Origin: Patagioenas fasciata
Lineage: Eukaryota > Chordata > Aves > Columbiformes > Columbidae
Assembly: GCF_037038585.1 (NCBI RefSeq)
Contig: NC_092525.1
Coordinates: forward strand, 20,666,867 to 20,730,866
Length of the DNA: 64,000 bases
Reading direction: 5' to 3'
In this document: piece by piece, positions 24,401-32,633 of the stretch
How the letters are laid out: each line of letters opens with the position of its first letter
Numbering within the stretch: position 1 is the first letter of the stretch
Position numbers and translations under genes: made by a program
Notes under the pieces: generated by a model
What the model saw: the letters and a program-made list of their open reading frames with translations, nothing else
What the model was told of the DNA's origin: nothing
The model's database searches: none

Positions 24401-26117
24401 AAAATGCTGATATCATTTCACCTACTGTCCCTTCCTCACAGAAGATGAAGCACTGAGAAGAAATGGGTGTCTGTAGGGAAATGTGACTTGGTGGCTCTAA
24501 TTCCAACATCTCCGCTTCCTTTCAGGAACCAAGTGTGAATGTTTGTGTCCCCTTGGCTACAGCGGCATGGCCTGTGAGATCAGCAAGAGGAAAGGTAAGA
24601 GGGACCCCAAGGCCAATGGCAGTCCCAACAGTATTTCGGAATGTCCAGGGGTGGGGAGCGACACCCGGTGCTGGCTGTCCCCACTCTGTCCCGCCCAAGG
24701 GGTTTGGGTCCCGCAAAGGGACAGATACACTTTGCCTACCCTCTTCTAAATTTCTCGGCACTCATGAGGGGGTGGTTTTACTTTTGCAGTTCAAAGCTGC
24801 ATAAATGCACCTTGCAATAATATCAAAATACAAACTCCTACCTAATTTATGATCCATGACAAGCCTCAGGTCTCTTCTAACAGCTCTGTTTCCTAAGTTT
24901 TCCCTTTGATACAGCCAGCGTGTTGCAGGCTGTTTTCCCCCGGATATACTATCATGCTTTTTAATCTTAAAATCTTATTATGTTGCTTTGAAGCATTTAC
25001 CAATGCTTCTTGGTCACTTTGGATCGCTGCTGTCTCCTAACTGATGTTCTTAACTCCTTCTAGTTTAGAATGATCTGTGAATTTAATCGTTTTGTTTACT
25101 TCCTCCAGCTCATTAATTTAGATGCTAAATAACACCAGATATCAGGCACCCAGAGCTCTGGCACCATCCCACAATTTGATGCACTGCATTTATCATTGCA
25201 CTTTGTTTACAGTCTTTTATCCAGTTCTCATTCTGCATTACTGTGTTCTAGCCAACCCAGGGTGAAACACATTTAAAGCCAAGATTTCACTGAGCAGAGG
25301 GTCAATTTTGTAGGTGTTTCTAAGGAAGTCCATGGAACCTTAATTTGTGGAGTCACACCTTGTTCCAGTCTGCTTACTACACCTGTAATTGCATCCGACT
25401 CTCCCAAAGACTCACATCCATCCACCTGTCAACGTGTAACTTCCTTTCTCGCTCCCCTTTCTTTCTTTTATGTATTGCCTTTGTGTTCGGCTCCATGATT
25501 CTCAGGATTTTGAATTTATGTCACTCACATGTTCAGGGTCCAGAAGAAACAATGTAATAGGAAAAGCAATGGATAGAAAGCTGAATATTCAAGCTGTTGC
25601 TCATTGAAGAAGAACATGCTAACATTTCCTCTAGCACCTCAAAATGTGGCTGACAAGAATTTAATTGCTGTTTTTCTTACCTAGACTTGGACTACGTCAG
25701 AAACACTCTACAAACAAATATAATGCTAATTGATTTTTTTTCCTTGTCCTTGCTGCATAAAGTGTAGTTTGAACAAACAGCAGAATGCTGAGCAGAAAGT
25801 TAACATCTTTAAAACAATCGCTCATTGTTAATGATTCAAGTATATATATTGTGGACGGGGCAGAGCTGTTTGTATTTAAATATGATTCATGGAAGCTGAC
25901 AGCTTTTCCCATGGAAAGAGCTGCTTTATTCTGACAGTCCTTTCTGGCTTTGGGTTTTTTTCCAGATGCTGCTGTTAATGGAAACTGGGGTTGCTGGGCC
26001 AGCTGGTCTCCATGTTCAGGAGGTCAACGAACAAGGAGACGACAGTGCAACAACCCTGCGCCGCGAAATGGTGGTTCCTCATGCTCAGGGCCAGATGCTG
26101 AGACAGTTACTTGCTAG
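9353..26117 (+). CDS. C8B: Complement component C8 beta chain, complete, 12 coding exons
   Basis: Exons: 9353-9444, 10982-11129, 12202-12343, 13172-13313, 14409-14541, 15390-15587, 17633-17873, 19966-20094, 20720-20883, 23100-23253, 24526-24594, 25966-26117. All introns are GT-AG and the phases join without conflict to 1764 nt (587 aa plus stop; human about 591 aa). C8 beta binds C5b-7 and brings C8 alpha-gamma into the membrane attack complex. Domains: signal peptide about 1-31; propeptide ending at R-R-V-R (48-51); TSP1 61-113 with W67-S-S-W70; LDLRA 119-152 with six cysteines and an acidic calcium-binding loop; MACPF about 155-500 with the Y-G-T-H-Y signature at 337-341; EGF-like 500-532; second TSP1 about 543-587. 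Residue runs such as [20 protein letters not shown] and [14 protein letters not shown] identify C8 beta rather than C8 alpha, C9, C6 or C7. The start chosen aligns with the mammalian start; a second in-frame ATG lies six codons downstream. It is the paralogue of the convergent C8A gene. Confidence 0.96.
10982..11129 (+). CDS. C8B: C8B exon 2: propeptide and start of first TSP1
   Basis: Acceptor TGCAG, donor AGG|gtgaat. It encodes a basic R-R-V-R cleavage site (residues 48-51), then the first TSP1 half with WSSW and the C-D-P-C-Q-K-K motif typical of C8/C6-type TSP1 repeats. It ends in phase 0. Confidence 0.93.
12202..12343 (+). CDS. C8B: C8B exon 3: end of TSP1, start of LDLRA
   Basis: Acceptor CACAG, donor ACAG|gtaagg. 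It contains QPSQF and the remaining TSP1 cysteines, then the first two LDLRA cysteines in RCDGFVC. It ends in phase 1. Confidence 0.95.
13172..13313 (+). CDS. C8B: C8B exon 4: LDLRA module and start of MACPF
   Basis: Acceptor CCTAG, donor AAGG|gtaagt. It encodes [13 protein letters not shown], the calcium-binding LDLRA core, then the MQ/EQYWG-like entry to the MACPF domain. It ends in phase 2. Confidence 0.95.
14409..14541 (+). CDS. C8B: C8B exon 5: MACPF
   Basis: Acceptor TACAG, donor GAG|gtatgt. It encodes [14 protein letters not shown] and [12 protein letters not shown], nearly invariant in C8 beta. It ends in phase 0. Confidence 0.96.
15228..15297 (+). repeat. Ancient SINE/LINE relic (AAT-rich head type) in C8B intron 5
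   Basis: An AATAATAATAATAG stretch is followed by GTGCTTTGCAATTATACAAGG and a CTTTTCACCTTCAAAATGCAAGC-like block. This resembles the widespread old vertebrate repeat whose consensus reads 'small-cell table ... cttttcatcttcaaagcgctttacaaa'. The assignment is from memory and the copy is diverged. Confidence 0.4.
15390..15587 (+). CDS. C8B: C8B exon 6: MACPF, first membrane-hairpin region
   Basis: Acceptor TTTAG, donor ACT|gtaagc. 198 nt (66 codons), phase 0 to phase 0. It contains the GKYEF start, then [14 protein letters not shown], which corresponds to the first transmembrane hairpin segment of C8 beta. Confidence 0.94.
17633..17873 (+). CDS. C8B: C8B exon 7: MACPF signature exon
   Basis: Acceptor CATAG, donor GCAG|gtatgt. 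241 nt. It encodes [17 protein letters not shown] and the MACPF signature YGTHYITEA with the following GGIYEYT. The matching C8A exon has the same length and phases. Confidence 0.97.
19966..20094 (+). CDS. C8B: C8B exon 8: MACPF, second membrane-hairpin region
   Basis: Acceptor TTAAG, donor GGAG|gtaagc. 129 nt, phase 1 to phase 1, the same length as C8A exon 8. It encodes [10 protein letters not shown] and GVYLGLGI, matching the second hairpin segment. Confidence 0.93.
20720..20883 (+). CDS. C8B: C8B exon 9: end of MACPF
   Basis: Acceptor TGCAG, donor AAG|gtaccg. It encodes [18 protein letters not shown] and [12 protein letters not shown], highly conserved in C8 beta. It ends in phase 0. Confidence 0.96.
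23100..23253 (+). CDS. C8B: C8B exon 10: MACPF C-terminal helix and start of EGF-like
   Basis: Acceptor TTTAG, donor CAAG|gtagga. It encodes [12 protein letters not shown], a helix of the type NLRRALEEF, and the first EGF cysteines [10 protein letters not shown]. It ends in phase 1. Confidence 0.95.
23620..23678 (+). repeat. Ancient SINE/LINE tail-like relic in C8B intron 10
   Basis: The segment with GTGTTTTGAAGATGAAAAGC and CACCATATAAGTGCC resembles the 'gtgctttgaagatgaaaagcgctatataagtgc' tail of old amniote retroposons. It is short and diverged. Confidence 0.38.
24526..24594 (+). CDS. C8B: C8B exon 11: rest of EGF-like module
   Basis: Acceptor TTCAG, donor AAAG|gtaaga. A 69-nt exon with the [14 protein letters not shown] cysteine pattern. 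C8A has no separate counterpart, because its EGF module lies in one exon. Confidence 0.93.
24885..25300 (-). repeat. Degraded CR1/L3-like LINE fragment, antisense
   Basis: The + strand block around 25090-25200 (CTCATTAATTTAGATGCTAA, then CACCAGATATCAGGCACCCA and GAGCTCTGGCACCATCCCAC) reads like the reverse complement of the CR1/L3 reverse-transcriptase region coding for '...GSVLGP..FN.FINDLD'. The flanking 'TTATCCAGTTCTCATTCTGC' also fits the antisense of that ORF. It is heavily mutated with no open frame. The ends are approximate. Confidence 0.42.
25966..26117 (+). CDS. C8B: C8B exon 12: C-terminal TSP1 and stop
   Basis: Acceptor TCCAG. It encodes [24 protein letters not shown], and ends ...VTC then TAG at 26115-26117. 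152 nt, identical in length to the last C8A exon. The product ends on the last TSP1 cysteine; human C8B, as I recall it, has one extra serine. Confidence 0.95.
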
Positions 26118-26580
26118 AGGGAATTGTTAAGAACTCTCACAAAACTGATGAGCAGTTTGCAGACTGAGTGGGAGGATGCAAGCTGACTGGTTTGCTAAGT
26201 TGACTTCGCTCTGCCTGTGGGTCTCCAAGTGCATTGAAGTTGGAAACATTTCAGAAGGCGCTGGGAGCTGAGTGTGTGTTGTGAATCCCACCTTCAGACA
26301 TGCTGTGCAATTGTCCCATGGGATCACTTGTGTTTACTGTACTTAATATTTTGACTTCTCTGTCTTTATTGCAATGGGCTAACTGATACAAGCTTTATCT
26401 CCTGCCTTATTTGGTAGCTGCTTGATTTAAATTTTACTGTCCTGTTTTTGGAGGTTTCTTTGAGATAAGAAAAGACTGATCTTACATGCACCAGAATATG
26501 CCCTATTATGTAGCTTCTGTGAAGACAACTGTGTCATGTGGAGCAAAATACAGCATATTAAATTCTAAATCGCGATGAAC
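26118..26580 (+). other. C8B: C8B 3'UTR (approximate)
   Basis: It follows the stop codon directly. The first usable polyadenylation hexamer is ATTAAA at 26557-26562; a canonical AATAAA appears only at 27231. The end coordinate is therefore a guess between a short (about 450 nt) and a long (about 1.1 kb) form. Confidence 0.4.
26557..26562 (+). other. Candidate C8B polyadenylation signal (ATTAAA)
   Basis: The common variant hexamer, about 440 nt after the C8B stop. No earlier AATAAA or ATTAAA was seen in the 3' region. Confidence 0.35.
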
Positions 26581-29500
26581 ACAATAGTATCTAATGCAAC
26601 ATTTAAAGCCACTGTGCCTCGCTATCCCAGTTTCCCAAGTTATTGTATTTAACTTCAGTTGTCTGTCGTATTAGAAATTGTCTTGAAGGAGTGAAAACCG
26701 AATTGTGAAGAACAGTCTGGTGACAGCAGAGCATTGTTAGACTATATAGCAGTTGTACTCCTAGCACAGCGATGCACTTCCTCACGTGCGTTTCTGAGAT
26801 AGAACAAATACAGAAAGTATCGGGTACGCCCTGATGCTCCAGATCCTTGGTAAGGGGAGGGAAGTACAGAGGGATGCTGCTGGGATGGGGAACTGGAAAG
26901 CAGCTGCTGCTCCTTTGGCTGCTTGGGAATGTTGGAAGGTGGGAGAGTTGTCTACGCTTCCAGGAGACACTGAACCTCTGCTGGAGCAGGATGAGCAGCC
27001 AGCTTTTCTGTAACGCTTTGTCATGAGCAGAGTGAAGAGAACATTTTGGAACAAACTTCTTTGCACATCCCCCAAGGTCTTCTGCACTTCAGAGTTGTCT
27101 CTGCCCCAAACAGGCTCCAAATTCATCAGTTTGATCCTGTGAATGTCTGTATTGCAGCAGCTACACTGCTAGTCCACTCAGGTTAGGGCATCTGAGATGG
27201 AGAGAGCTTGCTATAAAAACAAACAAACAAAATAAAACCTACACAAACAAAACACACAAAGCAAAATTAATGTTTTGTCCTTCATTTCTACTCCTGGAGC
27301 CATGCGTTGCAATCCAGGTCAAACAAGAGGAATATTCTGTGTCATTTCATGACTGACCTGAGCAGGATCATTCCAGGGGCTTGCCTCCTACAGCTTTGTT
27401 GGTTGTTAATGATTTTTTCAAAGACATTTGGTGGGTCATGGCATAAAATAACCAGCAATAGCTTCACTCCAGGAAAATGGTTCCATTGATGCAACATTGT
27501 TCAGAAGTATATTGAGTCTTCCAACATCTTGAAGGTCAAACACTCTTCTGAGGGTTTTCAGCAATGCTGATGATGATGGGTTGGTATCACCAGTTTCTCT
27601 CCTTTCAGACTGACGTTGTCTAAATGTAATTCTTGTAAGAACAGCTCAGGCTCTCTGACATCTGAACAATGGAACATGCATTTAGTTGTAGCCTTCTTAC
27701 CGCCTCCGCACTTATCGACAAAGTTTCTGTGACAGCTTTAAGAAAGGAAGAGCACATTGCATATGTAAAGAAGAGTGCTCTGTACTCATTATGGGCTTCG
27801 TAATTGAGCTGCCAACCCAAAACACTTCTGTTATCCGCTGTGCAACTGTGATATCTTTTGTGTGATAGAAATTTGCCAAGGACACTGTAGAAGATCTGCA
27901 GCAGAGGATGTTGATTATGGTTCATGGGTGCCTGTGAGGACATGTACTGCAGCGCAGTTGCCTGCCCTTCTTGAGAAGCATCGATGTAATCTCATTAAGG
28001 AGCTTTCTTATATGAGTCAAGTGGCTTTTGTAAATTTGACCACCTTTCCTGATTATCAACCTGGAGTAAGCACTCTGACATGTAACTGTGATGTGTCTGT
28101 CTACTGCTGTGGCAAACAGAGCCAGATACAGCAACCTGAATTTGGGTTGTTGTTCCTGGATCAGAAAAGCCCAGATTTTTTGAAGTGGCAGTGTCCTGGT
28201 TTGCATACTTGGGGTTTATTTTGGAGGAAGAGAGGAGATATTTGACAATATTCAAGATCAGCGGGATAGCCTAGCTGAAGTATGATTTCAGTAGTGGTTG
28301 AATATTGAGCCTATAGGCTTAGAAGCCTCCTATAAAGGACCTAACTTTATCTTGTCCTTGTGATTTTGTGCTTTGATTCAACCAACTAATGATTTATTAT
28401 GACCTGGAGGGTAATAAAAAATACTATGCTGAAGCTTTTATTGTTTCATTTTGGTACACATTAAATTTTGGTACTGTCTTTTAGTGGTGTTTCTAACTTC
28501 CATTTTCTCTGTAAGTTTAGATTAATAACCCACGTATGAAAACTCAGGAAGGCTGCAGGCACAGTATGTCCGTGCATTGATTACCCATTTCTCTGGTTAA
28601 GGCACTTGTATCAATGGGCTCCACTACGTCCCATATTGTATTTTCACCAGCACTTTGCTTGTGAAAAGAAGGAACTCAGTAAACATGGAGAATCTCCTTG
28701 CTTGAAGATGTTGCTGCTGTGATGCGTGCTCAATCCAGACAGCATGGCTTAGGAAGCTCTCAAAAGAGTATTTTGTTAGTAAGTAAGTTTTAATTGTCAT
28801 ATCCAGCTTTCCCAGGACAAAACGAGCTTGACTCTTGCAGCCCCTGGTGTCTCCATCAGGAGAGGGTAACTCAGACCGGTTTCCAGCCTGGATTCACCTG
28901 CTCCCTGTCTTTTCACATTGTGTAGATGCTTTGTGTTTATCTGTGAGGCTGGGACATGATCTAAGCTGTGGCTCGGGACTTGCAAACCCTGTGGTAGTCA
29001 TGGTGTTGCTAAATTACTTTACCATGTTCCTTTTTCTCCCACTATCAGATATAGTTGTTCCTCCTCAGATTCTCTCCGAGACTGAGACATTTTGTTGAAA
29101 GCGACCCAGTGAGTCTTGCAAAGATGTTCAGAGACCCCATATTTCCAGCTTGTGGGTCTTCTGCCTAGATCACTAAAGAGCCCAGTGAGCACTGCCAGTT
29201 TTCAGGTCAAATGATGCCTACAGAGTTGTCTTCTTTTTGTATCCTTTTTTAACACACCCCCTGTTGCTGTAAATCAACTAAAGTAGAGAAGACGACAATA
29301 ATTATTACCATTATGAACAGCTATTTTTTACTTATTTGTAATGCAGGACCAAGAGTCCTGCTGTGTTGAGCGTGATAGAGCAGCATAACAAATGTCAGTC
29401 CCTCCTAAACTCTCCAGAATTTGGCATTTCTTTTGTTCAGGGTAGAGTTAAGAATGTTTTATATCTCCCTGTGCCTCTGTGTTACACTGTATAAAAAGGA

Positions 29501-32290
29501 AAGTGATCATTTTTGAGCTGCTCCTGCTGGGGAATTTTTGCCTGCTCTAAAATTGTAGGCTTAGAGGGAAGCAGGCATGTGGATATTCGGTGTGACATTG
29601 ACCCTGAGGTAGAAAACAGCTCTGGCTCAAGCGCTGCCCTTATCTCCTCTTCTGTTAGCTGGTTATCTGGAGTCTGCACCTTGCAACCTCAGGTGTATTG
29701 TCATCAATCATTTCCTATTTTCTTTTGCGTACTGGTTCCTTTTTGCCCTTCCTTTGTTAATAACCCAGTTTGCCTATATCCATAAAAATATCTGATTGTG
29801 ATACCATTTATCCAAAGCACCATACATCCATCATGTACTTATGAGTGAGATAAACAAGTTCTCCTGGGAAATACGCCACAAGAAATATATAGGATAAATA
29901 ACTATATCAAATGTATGTCAGTGTGCAAGAGGGGAAAATCTATTCATTAAAAGCAGGGTGGAACTGCAGTATTTTATTGTACCCTCTAAGCTTTTAGTTT
30001 AAGTGAGAAATGTACATTTTTGCTGCTTATCTCATCTAGCACAGCTCTCATGCTGGCCACTTCAGCGGGAGATATATTAGCTTCTTTGACTGACATTGTA
30101 AATGTGTAATTGCTCATAATCTTTTTTTCTTTTTTTTTTTTCCCCCAGACCTTACAGGAAGCTTCTGCCTTTCTTTTGACTTCAGCTTCGCTGTTCCCGA
30201 GTTTCAGCCGTGTGAACCCTGGATACGGCGGGGGACGGGAGTGGGAGGAGAGGGGCTGCTGCTGAGCTGCCTTTGGCATCTGAAGGGAGCCCTTGGGTTT
30301 GGATTGCGTTGCCCTGGGTTGGGAGGTGAGTGATGAATGCTGGCCCGCACATATCCTTACTTTCATCTCTATACTCCAACATTGCACTGTTCAAAGTGGA
30401 GAATGAACAACCACAGGCAAATCCCAGGTTTTTTGCTATTTTTATATGTGCGTCATGGTGGTATTTCGCATGCGGTTTCATTAATTACTTGTATTTATTC
30501 TCTCTCTCTTTTTTTTTTGTGATTCTCCAGCCTGTGATCTCTTCTTCTAGAAATGGCTCTAAAAGCTGATGATGCAGGGTGCCTTCCTGCAGGCCCCGTC
30601 CCTCCCCAGCCTCCAAGGCATCAGATCTTTCTGTTCATTAATTTCTTCCCTCCGGTCACAAAAGAAGCATAGTCGGCTTTCTAACTAAGGTGACTTAAAA
30701 TTCATTAACTTTCAGGCATTTTCCAGAGTCCTAAGCAGTTGGTGTGAAGGTAAGAATCACCTCTGGGTGTAAGAGCAAGAGTCTTACATTTCTATTTAAC
30801 CTGCCAGCCCAAAGCCAAAAAGCGTTGATAAAACTCATTGATGGAAAAACTTGCTTTGATTCTACATTTCATATTCCTCGGGGATGTCTAAATCATACCC
30901 ATATATGGGTGCTTCATGTTGCTGCATTTTCTCACCGCAGAAGACATCACATTCAATCCCTTGGGAGCAAATTAATCTCTGGGTGAATATCGCCTTTAAC
31001 TGGAAAAGCCAAGTTGGCAAAAAGGCCACAGCTTTGCCACTCATAGAGCTTTTTCACAGAACAATTGCATCTCAGTGTTCAAGACAACATGGTTTGTTGT
31101 TTTCTTATACAGAAAGAGCCTATAGTTTCATTTTGAAGAAAAAAGAAGTGGTAAAAAATTGTCCTTTGGCAAACATACACACGAAAGAAAATATGGGGAC
31201 AGATCTTCCGGTAGCATAAATCAGCTGTGGACAAGGAGCGACACTGATTTACATCAGCTAAGTGTCAGACTCTAAATCACCACTGACATGCTGTTGAAAA
31301 ACAAGTATTTCCAAGAATTAGAGCTATAGCTGAGTAATTTCTTTCACTAAACCATGGTTCCTTTCTACCCCCTCTTTCCATTCAAATGTATAGAGAAGTG
31401 CTCCTTTGTGCTTTGAGGTTTTGTTGTTGTTGTTGCGTTTCATAATGACCGATTCTTTCTCAGGGCTTTTTTATTTTTCTCCTTCCCGTGTAATGAAAAG
31501 CACAGTAAAATGAAGTGCCATTCGCTCTCTGTCCACCCCAGGTTTTTGCAGCAGTTCATTAAAAGGAGGGAGCTGCAGGCTCTGGATGTGGTTCAATACT
31601 GTGTATATTCTTGTGCCGAGATTTACATCTTACATTCAAAAAAGCCCCTTAAATCAAGCAGCCTGTTAGCATCTTCTCTGGCTCTGGGTGCCTGGGAGAT
31701 AAAATGCCTGTGTGCTAATAGTCAATTCATCACTGATTTTAAAGAGGAGTAACCATTGCCTACGTGTGAACATCCTCTGGTTGTGTTCAAGAATATGTTA
31801 TTTATTTACTTATTTATTTATTTAAGATTTTTCATCAGTTTGGGTTCACATTTCGCAGTGATGCTTCGGTGTCTTTAGGCTTAAGCCTCCTGCCATACAG
31901 AGCAACATATGGCTTTGCTGCAAATGCAGCCCTGGCCAGTATGCTGGACTTAAAAATCTGACACTGCCAACTTGTACAAGATTGATGTTGCGTATGTCAA
32001 TACCAACTGCATAAAAATGCAAGGATCGTGAGCTTTTAATGTGTTTTCCAAAGACAAATATAAAAATTTCTGAAGTCAAGTTTACTTATGTTAACACTTT
32101 TAATAAATCTGTTTAATGACGCGTTATAGCCCCATGGTCACCCAGTAGCAAAGCCACCCCTGTGGATTCACCATCACCTCCTGTATCGCAGCCATGCCAC
32201 TGTGAACTGGTGGGGCTTCCACCGCATCTCATGGTAAGAGGGCAGGGGAGCAGCCAGGTATATGTTCAACCAGCCAGAGTGGATGGTTTG
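26581..32290. other. Spacer between the converging C8B and C8A genes
   Basis: About 5.7 kb with no recognised gene. The longest open frame (27862-28245, + strand, 127 codons) shows no family resemblance and no splice context. TTTATT repeats at 31799-31826 give several AATAAA on the - strand and could end a longer C8A transcript. A short GTT run lies near 31424-31436. Confidence 0.55.
27215..27262 (+). repeat. A-rich / (AAAC)n simple repeat
   Basis: Consecutive AAAC units with interruptions, containing AATAAA at 27231-27236 that could serve as a distal C8B polyadenylation signal. Confidence 0.7.
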
Positions 32291-32304
32291 GAGAGCAGCT
32301 GGGT

Positions 32305-32310
32305 TTTATT
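32305..32310 (-). other. C8A: Candidate C8A polyadenylation signal (AATAAA)
   Basis: TTTATT on the + strand, that is AATAAA in the C8A sense, about 170 nt after the C8A stop. It is the first canonical signal in the 3'UTR. Further AATAAA copies lie at 31799-31826. Confidence 0.5.
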
Positions 32311-32481
32311 AATACACAGCAAATCCATGATGTCTCCACATATATGGAAATGCAGTCCTTGAGAATTACTTGTCCCTAATAATTCCATTGCAGGATTATG
32401 CCTGGAGTATTCACAGCCCGGCACAGACCCCACACTGATTTGGACCACATAGCTGTGGGGAGCGATGCTGTCCCGTGTGTT

Positions 32482-32633
32482 TCAGCAGGCTCTGCTCTGC
32501 ACGTCCCTCCCGGTGCAGGACTCCCCGCCGCGCTGTGGGGCCGGGTTGTTGCACTGCCGGCTGCGCCGTGCTGTGCCCGCCTGGCAGGGACCCCACTGGG
32601 ACCAGCAGCTCCAACGCCCATTCGTCTCGCCAC
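32482..32633 (-). CDS. C8A: C8A exon 11: C-terminal TSP1 and stop
   Basis: Acceptor TACAG. It encodes [23 protein letters not shown] and ends VQSRAC then TGA at 32484-32482. 152 nt, as in the last C8B exon. It is GC-rich. A CR1 element begins less than 100 nt upstream of the acceptor. Confidence 0.95.

Larger units (their letters stand above)
9445..25965 (+). other. C8B: C8B introns 1-11 (content)
   Basis: Introns run 9445-10981, 11130-12201, 12344-13171, 13314-14408, 14542-15389, 15588-17632, 17874-19965, 20095-20719, 20884-23099, 23254-24525 and 24595-25965. All are GT-AG, about 0.6-2.2 kb, and compact by mammalian standards. Recognisable content is limited to old MIR/L2-like relics in introns 5 and 10, a degraded CR1/L3-like fragment in intron 11, and A-runs (for example 20970-20985, 22441-22455 and 23529-23541). 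No nested gene was seen. Confidence 0.8.

Noticed and set aside
27862-28245. 127-codon open frame between C8B and C8A
   Set aside because: No recognisable domain, no convincing Kozak or splice context, and amino-acid composition typical of random translation.
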